DNA of 64,000 nucleotides from Duganella zoogloeoides (GTDB lineage: Bacteria; Pseudomonadota; Gammaproteobacteria; Burkholderiales; Burkholderiaceae_D): positions 62,001 through 126,000 of the forward strand of contig NZ_CP140152.1 in assembly GCF_034479515.1 (NCBI RefSeq). The letters are read 5' to 3'. The notes below the pieces were generated by a model that saw only the letters and a program-made list of their open reading frames with translations, was not told where the DNA came from and made no database searches. How positions within the stretch are numbered: position 1 is the first letter of the stretch; each line of letters starts with the position of its first letter. Position numbers and translations under genes: made by a program. Below, piece after piece: positions 41,963-50,844 of the stretch.

Positions 41963-43825
41963 ATGGCTTCTGATGTTTTTGCCGACCGCCTGCTGGCGGT
42001 CCTTCCCGACCAACTGCGCGCGCCGGCGGCGCAGCGCCTGGCCGCCAGCGGCCCGGTGCTGCACCGGTTGCTGGCCGGCCTGTACGGCGACCACTGCGGC
42101 CATGCCGGTTTCGATGCCTGGTTCGGCGACCTGATGGCAGCGCTGGGCCAGCTGCACGCCCAGCGTTCGCCCGAGTTGCACGCGCAGGACGCGCAGCGCG
42201 CAGCCGACCCCAACTGGTTCCTCGACCAGCGCATGCTCGGCTACTGCACCTACGTGCAAAAGTTCGGCGGCGACCTGAATGGCGTGGCACGGCGCATCCC
42301 GTACCTGCAAGAGCTGGGGGTGACGTATTTGCACCTGCTGCCGTTCCTGCGTCCACGTGCCGGCGAAAACGATGGCGGCTTTGCCGTCACCAGTTTCGAC
42401 GAAGTTGATCCTGCGCTCGGCAGCAATGCCGACCTCGAATCGCTGACGGAACAGCTGCGCGGCGCCGGCGTGAGCCTGTGCTCGGACCTGATCCTCAACC
42501 ACGTGGCCGACGACCACGCGTGGGCGCTGGCCGCCAAGGCCGGCGATGCCCAGGCCCGCGCCCGGTTCCACGTGTTCCCGGACCGCGACCTGCCGGACCG
42601 CCACGAACGCACGCTGGGCCAGGTGTTTCCGCAGGTAGCGCCCGGTAATTTCACGTACGTGGAAGCGGCCGGCGGCTGGGTATGGACCACGTTCTACCCT
42701 TACCAGTGGGACCTGAACTGGTCGAACCCGGACGTGTTTGCCGAGATGGCAGCCGTGATGCTGCGCCTGGCCAATCGCGGCATCGAAGCGTTCCGCCTCG
42801 ATTCCACCGCCTTCCTGTGGAAGCGCGAAGGCACCAACAGCATGAACCAGCCCGAGGCGCACCAGCTGCTGCAGGCGCTGCGCGCCATTGTCGATATCGT
42901 CGCGCCGGGCGTGCTGCTCAAGGCCGAAGCGATCGTGCCCACGCGCGAGCTGCCCGCCTACCTGGGCAGCGCCGAAGCACCGGAATGCCATATCGCTTAC
43001 CACAGCAGCCTGATGGCCGCTGGCTGGGTGGCGCTGGCCGAGCAGGATACCGAAGTACTGCGCGCGGTAGTGCACAACACGCCGGACCTGCCGCGCGCGG
43101 CGACCTGGCTCAGTTATGTGCGCTGCCACGACGACATCGGCTGGAACGTGCTGCGCGCCGAAGCGGGCGAGAACAGCGCCGCACGGCTGGCCGCCGCCTC
43201 GCGCTTCTTTGCCGGCGCCACGCCGGGCAGCTATGCGCGCGGCGCCATCTTCCAGAGCACCGATCCCAACGCGGCGCATGGCAGCAACGGCATGGCCGCG
43301 TCGCTGACCGGTTTGCAGACTGCCGCCACCGAAGAAGAGCGCGCGCTGGCGCTGCGCCGCATGTTGCTGCTGCATGGCCTGGCGCTGAGCTTTGGCGCGC
43401 TGCCGGTGCTGTACATGGGCGACGAGCTGGCGATGCTGAACGACGAGAGCTACCTGGCCCGCCCCGAGCACGCGATGGACAGCCGCTGGCTGCACCGCCC
43501 CGTGTTCGACCAGCAGCGCTGGGAACACCGCCACGATGCCGATACCACCGAAGGCGCGATGTACGAAGGGCTGGCGCAGTTGCTGCGCGCCCGCCGTGGC
43601 CACGACGCCCTGGCTGCCGGTGCCCCGCGCACCTTGCTGGCCGACGCGCCGGCCGGCGTGCTGGCGCTCGCCCACGGCGAACGCCTCCTCACGCTGTTCA
43701 ACTTCTCGGCAGCGCCGCAGCAGTACGCGCTGGTTGGCGCGTGGCGCGACGTGGTGACGCCGGGTCTCCTGACCGGGACGTTGACGCTGGCGACGTACGC
43801 GATGTACTGGCTGGCACGCGAATAA
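41963..43825 (+). CDS. suxB: amylosucrase / sucrose hydrolase (GH13)
   Basis: This GH13 subfamily 4 enzyme (620 residues) acts on sucrose, releasing fructose and either glucose or alpha-1,4-glucan. Catalytic residues are visible: the Asp nucleophile in IEAFRLDSTAFLWKREGTNS, the Glu acid/base in VLLKAEAIVPTRELPAYLG, and the third Asp in LSYVRCHDDIGWNVLRAEAG. CTYVQKFGGDLNGVARRIPY is the amylosucrase-type N-terminal barrel entry. There is no signal peptide, so it works in the cytoplasm (hydrolysis versus polymer synthesis cannot be decided). The gene lies 18 bases after the receptor in the same operon. Confidence 0.92.
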   Translation: MASDVFADRLLAVLPDQLRAPAAQRLAASGPVLHRLLAGLYGDHCGHAGFDAWFGDLMAALGQLHAQRSPELHAQDAQRAADPNWFLDQRMLGYCTYVQKFGGDLNGVARRIPYLQELGVTYLHLLPFLRPRAGENDGGFAVTSFDEVDPALGSNADLESLTEQLRGAGVSLCSDLILNHVADDHAWALAAKAGDAQARARFHVFPDRDLPDRHERTLGQVFPQVAPGNFTYVEAAGGWVWTTFYPYQWDLNWSNPDVFAEMAAVMLRLANRGIEAFRLDSTAFLWKREGTNSMNQPEAHQLLQALRAIVDIVAPGVLLKAEAIVPTRELPAYLGSAEAPECHIAYHSSLMAAGWVALAEQDTEVLRAVVHNTPDLPRAATWLSYVRCHDDIGWNVLRAEAGENSAARLAAASRFFAGATPGSYARGAIFQSTDPNAAHGSNGMAASLTGLQTAATEEERALALRRMLLLHGLALSFGALPVLYMGDELAMLNDESYLARPEHAMDSRWLHRPVFDQQRWEHRHDADTTEGAMYEGLAQLLRARRGHDALAAGAPRTLLADAPAGVLALAHGERLLTLFNFSAAPQQYALVGAWRDVVTPGLLTGTLTLATYAMYWLARE

Positions 43826-43882
43826 TTCCAAACCGGCCCCCAGGGCTGGGATACACTCGTCCGCAAGGGCGCGGAGACAAGC

Positions 43883-44854
43883 ATGAACCAACAAACCATC
43901 GCCGTATTCGGCGAATCGCTGGTGGACGACTTCATCACCGAACAGGTGGTGGGCGGCGCACCGTTCAACGTGGCGCGCAACCTGGCCGCTTTCGGCGTGG
44001 CGACCCTGATGGTCACCCGCATCGGTGAAGATAAAAACGGCGCGCTGGTGCGGCGCGAGTTCGAGCGTTTCGGCATGACCGAGGCGGGCCTGCAAATCGA
44101 CGCCCTGGAAGCGACCGGCCGCGTGGTGGTCGAGCGCAACGAAGCCGGCCATCGCTTCATCATCCTGCCCGACCAGGCCTACGACTACGTCGCCGCCGCC
44201 CCGGCCCTGGCCGCGCTGGCGGCCTCAAAGCCGTCGGTGCTGTACTTCGGCACCATGGCCCAGCGCCACGAGACCTCGCGCGCCACCGTGCGCGCCATGC
44301 TCGATGCCTCGAAGGCCCAGCGCTACCTGGACCTGAACGTGCGCGACGGCCAGGTGACCGAGCGCTGCGCGTTCGAGTCGCTGCACCTGGCCGACATCGT
44401 CAAGGTCAACGAGGAGGAACTGAAGGACCTGTTCAAGTGGTACACCCACACCCAGCCCGGCACCAAATCGGTCGATAGCCGCGAGATGGTCGACGCCTGC
44501 CAGGCGCTGATGCGCACCTTTAACCTGCAAACCCTGATCGTCACGCTCGGCGAGCGCGGCGCGATCGTCTTCGAGGCCGACGGCACCGTCACCATCAACC
44601 AGCAGTGCCATGCGCCAGCGCATATCGTCGACACCGTCGGCGCCGGCGACGCGTTTTCGGCCGTGTTCCTGTACGGCCAGGCGCAGGGCTGGCCGCTGCC
44701 TTTGACCCTGGCGCGCGCCAACGCGTTTGCCGGCGCCATCTGCGGCGTGGCCGGCGCGGTGCCGAACGATATCGGTTTCTATGCGCCGTGGCTGGCCGCC
44801 TGGCACGCGGGGCAGGTGCTCCCACCGGCAGCGGACCTGGGAGTGGCCGCATGA
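43883..44854 (+). CDS. fructokinase, PfkB family
   Basis: This ribokinase-fold sugar kinase (323 residues) has the N-terminal signature VVGGAPFNVARNLAAFGVAT and the C-terminal PfkB signature DTVGAGDAFSAVFLYGQAQ with the catalytic Asp. It phosphorylates the fructose released by the adjacent amylosucrase, feeding glycolysis. Its ATG has an upstream GGAGA. Its stop overlaps the transporter start by 4 bases (ATGA), so the two are translationally coupled. Fructose as the substrate is inferred from the operon. Confidence 0.9.
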   Translation: MNQQTIAVFGESLVDDFITEQVVGGAPFNVARNLAAFGVATLMVTRIGEDKNGALVRREFERFGMTEAGLQIDALEATGRVVVERNEAGHRFIILPDQAYDYVAAAPALAALAASKPSVLYFGTMAQRHETSRATVRAMLDASKAQRYLDLNVRDGQVTERCAFESLHLADIVKVNEEELKDLFKWYTHTQPGTKSVDSREMVDACQALMRTFNLQTLIVTLGERGAIVFEADGTVTINQQCHAPAHIVDTVGAGDAFSAVFLYGQAQGWPLPLTLARANAFAGAICGVAGAVPNDIGFYAPWLAAWHAGQVLPPAADLGVAA

Positions 44855-46173
44855 AGCCGCACCTGTCGTTCTGGCAGATCGTCAACATGAACATCGGGTT
44901 CTTCGGGATCCAGTTCAGCTTTGGCCTGCAGCAGAGCAGCATGAGTCCCATCTACAAGTACCTGGGCGCCGACGAAGCGAGCCTGCCGTACCTGTGGCTG
45001 GCCGGCCCGATGACGGGCCTGCTGGTGCAGCCGCTGATCGGCGCCATGAGCGACCGCACCGTCACGCGCTGGGGCCGGCGCACGCCGTACTTCCTGATCG
45101 GCGCCATCCTGTGCAGCCTGGGCCTCTTGGCCATGCCGTTCAGTCCCACCTTGTGGATGGCTGCCAGCCTGCTGTGGATCCTGGACGCTGCCAACAACGT
45201 CACCATGGAGCCGTACCGCGCGTTCGTCTCCGACAAGCTCGCGCCGAAACAGCATTCGCTCGGCTTCCTCACCCAAAGCGCGTTTACCGGGCTGGGACAG
45301 ACGCTCGCTTACCTGACGCCGTCGCTCCTGGTGTGGATGGGCATGAACAAGGACGCCGTCAACGGCAGCCATATTCCGCACATCGTGATTGCCGCCTTCA
45401 TGATCGGCGCCGTGTTCTCGATCACGTCGGTGCTGTGGACCCTCAAAACCACGCCCGAGCATCCATTGACGCCGGTGGAGCTGGCCGAGATCCGTTCGCG
45501 CCCGGTGGGCTGGCGCCACACGCTGGGCGACATCGTCACCGCCGTGCGCGAGATGCCGGAGACCATGCGCCAGCTGGCCTGGGTAAAACTGTTCCAGTGG
45601 TATGCGATGTTCTGCTATTGGCAGTACATCATGCTGTCGCTGTCCACCACCTTGTACGGCACCACCGACCAGGCCTCGCAGGGCTTCCGCGATGCCGGTT
45701 TGCTGGCCGGGCAGGTGGGGGCGTTCTATAACTTCATCGCGTTTGTCGGTGCACTGGCCCTGGTGCCATTCACGCGCCGCTACGGTCCAAAGATCACCCA
45801 CAGCGTGTGCCTGACCCTGGCCGGTTTTGCCATGATGAGCATTCCGTCAATCCACTCCGAGGCGCTGCTGTTCGTGCCGATGATCGGCATCGGCCTGGCG
45901 TGGGCCAGCATCATGGGTAATCCGTACGTGATGCTGGCGGGCTGCATACCGCCCGAGCGCACCGGCGTGTACATGGGCATCTTCAATATGTTCATCGTGC
46001 TACCGATGATCATCCAGATCTTCACGCTGCCGCTGTACTACCGCAGCCTGTTGGGCGGCAACCCGGAAAACGTGATACGCCTGGCCGGCGTGCTGATGCT
46101 GTGCGGCGCGGTGGCGGTGCTGTTCGTGAAAATTAAAAAGCCGCAGGCGGAAATGATTCCGGCTGCGGCCTGA
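44851..46173 (+). CDS. suxC: sucrose transporter, GPH/MFS type (SuxC-like)
   Basis: The transporter has 440 residues and 12 predicted membrane helices, from ATG 44851 overlapping the fructokinase stop. The plant-SUT/GPH signature is [20 protein letters not shown] followed by [12 protein letters not shown], and [20 protein letters not shown] is typical of disaccharide:cation symporters of this group. It would import sucrose across the inner membrane after the receptor brings it into the periplasm. The coding end contains a hairpin that serves as terminator for the convergent bfr gene. The assignment rests on both motif and operon. Confidence 0.9.
   Translation: MKPHLSFWQIVNMNIGFFGIQFSFGLQQSSMSPIYKYLGADEASLPYLWLAGPMTGLLVQPLIGAMSDRTVTRWGRRTPYFLIGAILCSLGLLAMPFSPTLWMAASLLWILDAANNVTMEPYRAFVSDKLAPKQHSLGFLTQSAFTGLGQTLAYLTPSLLVWMGMNKDAVNGSHIPHIVIAAFMIGAVFSITSVLWTLKTTPEHPLTPVELAEIRSRPVGWRHTLGDIVTAVREMPETMRQLAWVKLFQWYAMFCYWQYIMLSLSTTLYGTTDQASQGFRDAGLLAGQVGAFYNFIAFVGALALVPFTRRYGPKITHSVCLTLAGFAMMSIPSIHSEALLFVPMIGIGLAWASIMGNPYVMLAGCIPPERTGVYMGIFNMFIVLPMIIQIFTLPLYYRSLLGGNPENVIRLAGVLMLCGAVAVLFVKIKKPQAEMIPAAA
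46129..46169 (-). terminator. rho-independent terminator of bfr, inside the 3' end of the transporter gene
   Basis: Minus-strand GCCGCAG(c)CGG / CCGcCTGCGGC hairpin is followed by TTTTTAATTTT. It lies wholly within the last codons of the plus-strand transporter gene, 34 bases beyond the bfr stop. Confidence 0.75.
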
Positions 46174-46202
46174 TGAAACTGCCCGATGGGTCGTGCAGTT
46201 TC

Positions 46203-46676
46203 TTACTCGCTGTGCATCTGGCTTTGCAGGTAGTTCTGGATGCCGACCTTGGCGATCAGGTCTTGCTGGGTTTCCAGCCACTCGATGTGCTCTTCGGTGT
46301 CTTCCAGGATCATCAGCAGCAGGTCGCGCGAGACATAGTCGCCGACTTTCTCGGCGGTGGCGATGCCTTCCTTGACCGTGATGTGGGCGGCTTTTTCCAG
46401 CTTCAGGTCGCAGCCGATCATTTCTTCGGTGTTCTCGCCGATCATGATCTTGTGCATGGCTTGCAGATTCGGCAGGCCGTCGAGCATCAGGATGCGGTCG
46501 ATCAGTTTGTCGGCGTGCTTCATTTCGCCGATCGATTCTTCGTATTCCTTCTTCGCGATTTTTTCCAGGCCCCAGTGGCGGTACATGCGCGCGTGCAGGA
46601 AGTACTGGTTGATAGCAGTCAGTTCATTGGTCAGCTGTGCGTTCAGCAAGCGGATAACGTCGGCGTCGCCCTTCAT
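46203..46676 (-). CDS. bfr: bacterioferritin
   Basis: This 24-mer iron-storage haem protein has 157 residues per subunit; ATG 46676 gives the usual MKGDADVIRLLNAQLTNELT start. Ferroxidase ligands are present: Glu in LTNELTAINQYF, Glu and His in EYEESIGEMKHADKLIDRIL, Glu in GDYVSRDLLLMILEDTEEHI. The Met in GEMKHADK is the haem-iron ligand that marks bacterioferritin rather than plain ferritin. Upstream is a Fur-like box at 46798-46816. The Bfd protein that releases iron from Bfr is encoded 1.5 kb away at 48187. Confidence 0.95.
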   Translation of the reverse strand: MKGDADVIRLLNAQLTNELTAINQYFLHARMYRHWGLEKIAKKEYEESIGEMKHADKLIDRILMLDGLPNLQAMHKIMIGENTEEMIGCDLKLEKAAHITVKEGIATAEKVGDYVSRDLLLMILEDTEEHIEWLETQQDLIAKVGIQNYLQSQMHSE

Positions 46677-46797
46677 ATGCGGCTTTCTCAAATGGTTACA
46701 ATGACCGCATTCTGCCACGAACTTCGCTGCGATGTGAAGTTAATTTCGCTTAAATGCAGGAAATACGTATTTAATTGCGCGTAACGAGACCAGTGAG

Positions 46798-46816
46798 AAT
46801 AATGAGAACAATTAGC
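46798..46816 (-). promoter_or_regulatory. candidate Fur box upstream of bfr
   Basis: AATAATGAGAACAATTAGC resembles the Fur consensus (AATGAGAA-N-AATTA). It lies about 120 bases upstream of bfr and about 115 bases upstream of the divergent pyridoxamine-oxidase-like gene, so it could affect either. The match was judged by eye. Confidence 0.5.
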
Positions 46817-46931
46817 ATGCGCATCTGACGTCGTTTGCGCGGGTTTGGCTGTGTGTGAAGCAGCCAACCTAGTGCGCACGCGCTCAAGGCTAGTATGGGT
46901 GTTCGAACTTTTCACCCAACAGGAGCGCCCC

Positions 46932-47462
46932 ATGGATTCGATCAACGCCAACCAGCCGGAACACAACCACGAAGATTTGATGGGCCAGGACGCCATCAAG
47001 AAGATTCGCGACCTGGTCGACAGCACCCCGGAATGCTTCTTCTGCACCAGCGATGCCGGCGGCCCCGGCGACACCCGCCCGATGCATACGATGCAGGTGG
47101 ATGACCTGGGCAACCTCTGGTTCTTCAGCGCCAGCGACAGCTTGAAAAACCGCGAACTGGCCGCCGACCCGTCGGCCACGCTGTACTTCCAGGGCGCATC
47201 GCACGAGTTCCTGCACCTCGAAGGCATCGCCACCGTGCTGCGCGATCCGGTCAAGCAAAAGGAATTGTGGAACTTTACGCTGAAGACGTGGTTCACCGAA
47301 GGCGAGGACGATCCGCGCATCACGCTGATCAAGTTCGCGCCGACCTACGGCTACTATTGGGATACCAAGCACGGACGTGCTGTGGCAGGGGTGAAGATGC
47401 TGGTGGGGGCGGTGACGGGGAAGACCCTCGATGATTCCATCGAGGGCCGTTTGGATATTTAA
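46932..47462 (+). CDS. pyridoxamine 5'-phosphate oxidase-fold (general stress type) protein
   Basis: The ATG at 46932 behind AGGAG gives 176 residues (MDSINANQPEHNHEDLMGQD). The split-barrel flavin-binding fold shows CFFCTSDAGGPGDTRPMHTM, LGNLWFFSASDSLKNRELAA and DPSATLYFQGASHEFLHLEG, which match the general-stress-protein-26 branch of the PNPOx-like family. These bind FMN or FAD and probably reduce an oxidised substrate; none is assigned. The C-terminus ends IEGRLDI, and its stop overlaps the tonB stop by 3 bases tail to tail. Confidence 0.88.
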   Translation: MDSINANQPEHNHEDLMGQDAIKKIRDLVDSTPECFFCTSDAGGPGDTRPMHTMQVDDLGNLWFFSASDSLKNRELAADPSATLYFQGASHEFLHLEGIATVLRDPVKQKELWNFTLKTWFTEGEDDPRITLIKFAPTYGYYWDTKHGRAVAGVKMLVGAVTGKTLDDSIEGRLDI

Positions 47463-48184
47463 CCGAGCTGGAAATTGATCGGCACCAGCGCATAAACGGG
47501 GATGGCCTTGCCATCCTCGATATACGGCTTGTACAACGCGCGCAGCACGGCCTGGCGGCCGGCTTCGTCGAGGTTGGTCGAGCCTGACGATTTTTGAATC
47601 AGCACTTGCTCGGCCTCGCCCTTTACGTTGATCAGCACGCGCAGCAGCACGGTGCCGCTTTCGCCCATGCGGCGGGCAATGTTGGGATAGACCGGTTGCG
47701 GCGCGCGGATATAGTCGGCGCCGTGGATGGTCTTCGGTGCAGCTGGTGCAGGCGCCGGCGGTGTCGGCGTGGGCGTGGTGACAGCCACCGGTGTAGCGGG
47801 CGGGGTCGGCTCGGCGTTACGCGGCGAGGGCGGTGCGACCGTGATGGTCGGCTGCGTTTGCGGCGTGGGCAGGACCGGCATCGGCGGAATAAACTTCGGC
47901 ACTTGCACAACCATCGGCACGATCTTCGGTTCCGGCGGCGGCTTGAGCGGCTCTGGCGACGCCACGAAGCTGACCGTGACCACCTTGGGCATGACGGCTT
48001 GCGCCACCTTGTTGAGCATGCCAGTGCTCATCATCCAGAACAGCACTCCATGTACTGCGACAATCGCGGCCAGTGGGGCTGCCTTGCGTCCGCGCACGCG
48101 CCACAACCGCCGGGCGCGCCACATCAGGCCGGAGCCATCCACGGACATCGCGCTCGCGGTCCGTTCATAGAGCATTGTATTCAT
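47459..48184 (-). CDS. tonB: TonB protein
   Basis: The protein has 241 residues. A positively charged N-terminus leads into one membrane helix (AAPLAAIVAVHGVLFWMMST). A proline-rich periplasmic spacer (EPLKPPPEPKIVPMVVQVPK; TPTPTPPAPAPAAPKTIHGA) and a C-terminal TonB domain (PVYPNIARRMGESGTVLLRV, DEAGRQAVLRALYKPYIEDG) follow. It energises outer-membrane receptors such as those at 16890 and 39626. ExbB/ExbD are not adjacent. It starts 3 bases after bfd in the same operon, downstream of a Fur box. A start at 48175 is an alternative. Confidence 0.92.
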   Translation of the reverse strand: MNTMLYERTASAMSVDGSGLMWRARRLWRVRGRKAAPLAAIVAVHGVLFWMMSTGMLNKVAQAVMPKVVTVSFVASPEPLKPPPEPKIVPMVVQVPKFIPPMPVLPTPQTQPTITVAPPSPRNAEPTPPATPVAVTTPTPTPPAPAPAAPKTIHGADYIRAPQPVYPNIARRMGESGTVLLRVLINVKGEAEQVLIQKSSGSTNLDEAGRQAVLRALYKPYIEDGKAIPVYALVPINFQLG

Positions 48185-48186
48185 AA

Positions 48187-48408
48187 TTAGTTGGTAAACA
48201 CTGGGCGCTTGAGCACAGTTTCTTCGATGGCGGCAGCCTGCGCGGTGGCCAGGTGCTCGTTCAAAATGTCTTCGGCGCAGCTGAAGCATTGGCCGCAGCA
48301 GGTGGCAACGCCGAGATCGCGGCGCAGTTCTTCCATCGACGTGATGCCAAACTCCATGGCTTGACGGATTTCACGATCAGATATGTTGTTGCAGACACAT
48401 ACAATCAT
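48187..48408 (-). CDS. bfd: bacterioferritin-associated ferredoxin
   Basis: This is a 73-residue [2Fe-2S] protein with the Bfd cysteine pattern C-x-C at 4 and 6 (MIVCVCNNISDREIRQA) and C-x-x-C at 38 and 41 (GVATCCGQCFSCAEDIL). It reduces the ferric core of Bfr so that iron can be mobilised. It is transcribed with tonB, divergently from feoABC, under a shared Fur-box region. Coupling of bfd with tonB rather than bfr links iron release and uptake energy to iron starvation. Confidence 0.95.
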   Translation of the reverse strand: MIVCVCNNISDREIRQAMEFGITSMEELRRDLGVATCCGQCFSCAEDILNEHLATAQAAAIEETVLKRPVFTN

Positions 48409-48490
48409 TGATGCACCTTCTGGCTAGGCTCGCTATTGCGGGTTGGGTGACTGCGAAAGTTGGTTTTTAATAAGATTGCTACCAACTTAA

Positions 48491-48510
48491 TGCGAATCAT
48501 TATCATTAGC
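48491..48510. promoter_or_regulatory. Fur box in bfd/feoA divergent region
   Basis: TGCGAATCATTATCATTAGC is a strong match to the Fur consensus (hexamers of NAT(A/T)AT type), about 85 bases upstream of bfd and 150 upstream of feoA. A second, weaker inverted repeat, ATTCG-CATTAA-CGAAT, lies at 48559-48574 on the feoA side. Confidence 0.75.
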
Positions 48511-48659
48511 CGTATACTGCCTCAGTTCCGTTGCGGATGCAAGCCTAAATAGTAGTCATTCGCATTAACGAATATAATGCTAGTATCCTGTTCTTTGCCG
48601 CACTAAAAGTTTGTTGCGCGCAGCCGACAAGTGCCGACTCACCAGCCTGGATTTAGCAT

Positions 48660-48926
48660 ATGACGCAAGCTGTTCCCTTCCTTACTCTCGATGCGCTCGC
48701 TGTCGGCGCCTCGGCCATCGTCACCCAGGTCGCCGCCGGCGATGTCGCCGAAGACGGCGTGTCGCTGTCGCGCCGCCTGATGGAACTCGGTTTCGTGCCC
48801 GGCGAAAAGGTCCGCCTGCTCAAGCGCGGCATGCCCGGCGGCGAACCGCTCGCCATCAAGGTGGGCAACTCCACCTTTGCCTTGCGCCGCTTCGAAGCTG
48901 CGCTGATTTCGATCCAACCGGAATAA
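48660..48926 (+). CDS. feoA: ferrous iron transport protein A
   Basis: This cytoplasmic SH3-like protein of 88 residues contains VAEDGVSLSRRLMELGFVPG, EKVRLLKRGMPGGEPLAIKV and STFALRRFEAALISIQPE, the standard FeoA core. It acts with FeoB to import Fe2+. It starts 6 bases before... the feoB gene follows 6 bases after its stop. No strong ribosome site is visible before the ATG, although the frame and core are clear. Confidence 0.93.
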   Translation: MTQAVPFLTLDALAVGASAIVTQVAAGDVAEDGVSLSRRLMELGFVPGEKVRLLKRGMPGGEPLAIKVGNSTFALRRFEAALISIQPE

Positions 48927-48932
48927 TTACTA

Positions 48933-50843
48933 ATGGCTGTCGTAGAAAAAACGGTGCCTGGTGTTCATAACGCACCGGCCAATGCCCTGCCACCTGTCGT
49001 GGCCCTGCTGGGTAATCCCAACTGCGGCAAGACCGCGCTGTTCAACCGCCTGACCGGCGCACGCCAGAAAGTGGCCAACTACGCCGGCGTGACCATCGAA
49101 CGCAAGGAAGGTGCCTTCAATTCGCAGGCCGGCCACACGTACCGCGTGCTCGACCTGCCGGGCGCCTACAGCCTCACCGCCCACACCCCGGACGAAGCGA
49201 TCACGCGCGACGTGGTGGCCGGCCTGCGCCGGGGCGACGCCGCGCCGGACGTGCTGGTGTGCGTGGTCAACGCCACCAACCTGCGCCTGAACCTGCGCCT
49301 GGTGCTCGAGGTGCAGCGCCTGGGCCTGCCCATGCTGCTGGCGCTGAACATGGTCGACGTGGCCAAAAAACGCGGCGTCGTCATCGACACCGCGCGCCTG
49401 TCGCAGGAGCTGGGCATGCCGGTGGTGGAAACCGTGGCTGTGCAGCCGGGCGGCGAAAAGGCGCTGGTCGCCGCGCTCGATACCATGCTGCCGCTGCCGC
49501 AGGTCGTCACCAAGCCGCTGTCGGCCATCGACGCGGTGTCGGTGGAAGAGACCCAGCGCGAAGTGCGCCGCATCATCGCCGCCGCTGTCAGCGGCGACGA
49601 CGAAGCATCGTCCACGTCCGAAAAAATCGACAGCGTGGTGCTGCACCCGGTGGTCGGCCCGATCATCCTGGCCGTACTGATGTTCTTCGTGTTCCAGGCC
49701 GTGTTCAGCTGGGCCGCCACGCCGATGGACATGATCACCGGCGCCTTCGAGCACCTGGGTGCGGTATTGGGCGAGTATGTGCCGGAAGGCCACCTGCGCA
49801 GCCTGCTGGTCGATGGCATCATCGGCGGCGTGGGCGGCGTGTTGGTATTCCTGCCGCAGATCCTGATCCTGTTCTTCTTCATCCTCATGCTCGAGGACTG
49901 CGGCTACCTGCCGCGCGCCGCCTTCCTGCTCGACCGCCTGATGGGCGGCGTGGGCCTGTCGGGCCGCGCCTTCATCCCGCTGCTGTCGAGCTTTGCCTGC
50001 GCGATTCCCGGCGTGATGGCCGCGCGCACGATTCAAAACCGGCGCGACCGTTTTGTCACCATCATGATCGCGCCGTTGATGACGTGTTCCGCGCGCCTGC
50101 CCGTGTATGCGCTGGTAATCGCCGCCTTCATCCCGAGCCGCGAAGTGCTTGGCATCATGAACCTGCAAGGCCTGGTGCTGTTCATCCTGTACGTGGCCGG
50201 CATCGTCTCGGCCATGCTGGTGGCGTACGTGATGAAGCGCACCATGGGCGGCAAGGGCAAGCACCCGTTGATGATGGAACTGCCGGCCTACCACTGGCCG
50301 CACCTGCGCAACCTGGCGCTGGGCCTGTGGGAGCGCGCCAAGATTTTCGTCACCCGCGTCGGTACCATTATCCTCAGTCTCACCATCATCCTGTGGGCAC
50401 TGAGTTCGTTCCCGGACGCGCCGGAAGGCGCCACCCAGCCGGCCATCTACTACAGCGTGGCGGGCATCATCGGTCGCGGCCTCGAATACATCTTCGCGCC
50501 AATTGGCTTCAACTGGCAAATCTGCATCGCGCTGGTGCCCGGCATGGCCGCGCGCGAAGTGGCAGTGGGCGCCCTGGGCACCGTGTATGCGATGTCGCAG
50601 ACCGGCGACGAGCTGGCCAATTCGCTGGCGCCGGTGCTGGCCGCCAGCTGGGGCTTGCCAACGGCGCTGTCGCTGCTGGCGTGGTTCGTGTTTGCGCCGC
50701 AGTGCCTGGCCACCCTGAGTACGGTCCGCCGTGAAACCAACAGCGTCAAAGCTGCGTGGTTCATGGCCGGTTATCTGTTTGCGCTGGCGTACGTGGCGGC
50801 ATTCCTCACGTTCCGCATCTCGACGGCAATCATCGGAGGCTGA
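48933..50843 (+). CDS. feoB: ferrous iron transporter B
   Basis: The inner-membrane Fe2+ transporter has 636 residues, shorter than the 770-residue enteric form. The N-terminal G domain has G1 LGNPNCGKTALFNRLTGARQ, switch region YAGVTIERKEG, G3 LDLPGAYSLTAHTPDEAIT and G4 ALNMVDVAKKRG. Two Gate domains carry LPRAAFLLDRLMGGVGLSGR (with the conserved core) and LVPGMAAREVAVGALGTVYA. It sits in feoA-feoB plus a small Cys-rich gene, under the Fur box. The shortened C-terminal region is typical of the compact class in this order. Confidence 0.94.
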   Translation: MAVVEKTVPGVHNAPANALPPVVALLGNPNCGKTALFNRLTGARQKVANYAGVTIERKEGAFNSQAGHTYRVLDLPGAYSLTAHTPDEAITRDVVAGLRRGDAAPDVLVCVVNATNLRLNLRLVLEVQRLGLPMLLALNMVDVAKKRGVVIDTARLSQELGMPVVETVAVQPGGEKALVAALDTMLPLPQVVTKPLSAIDAVSVEETQREVRRIIAAAVSGDDEASSTSEKIDSVVLHPVVGPIILAVLMFFVFQAVFSWAATPMDMITGAFEHLGAVLGEYVPEGHLRSLLVDGIIGGVGGVLVFLPQILILFFFILMLEDCGYLPRAAFLLDRLMGGVGLSGRAFIPLLSSFACAIPGVMAARTIQNRRDRFVTIMIAPLMTCSARLPVYALVIAAFIPSREVLGIMNLQGLVLFILYVAGIVSAMLVAYVMKRTMGGKGKHPLMMELPAYHWPHLRNLALGLWERAKIFVTRVGTIILSLTIILWALSSFPDAPEGATQPAIYYSVAGIIGRGLEYIFAPIGFNWQICIALVPGMAAREVAVGALGTVYAMSQTGDELANSLAPVLAASWGLPTALSLLAWFVFAPQCLATLSTVRRETNSVKAAWFMAGYLFALAYVAAFLTFRISTAIIGG

Positions 50844-50844
50844 T

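Noticed and set aside
41945..44152. 735-codon minus-strand frame over amylosucrase
   Set aside because: It is antisense to a complete GH13 active site and has low-complexity composition.
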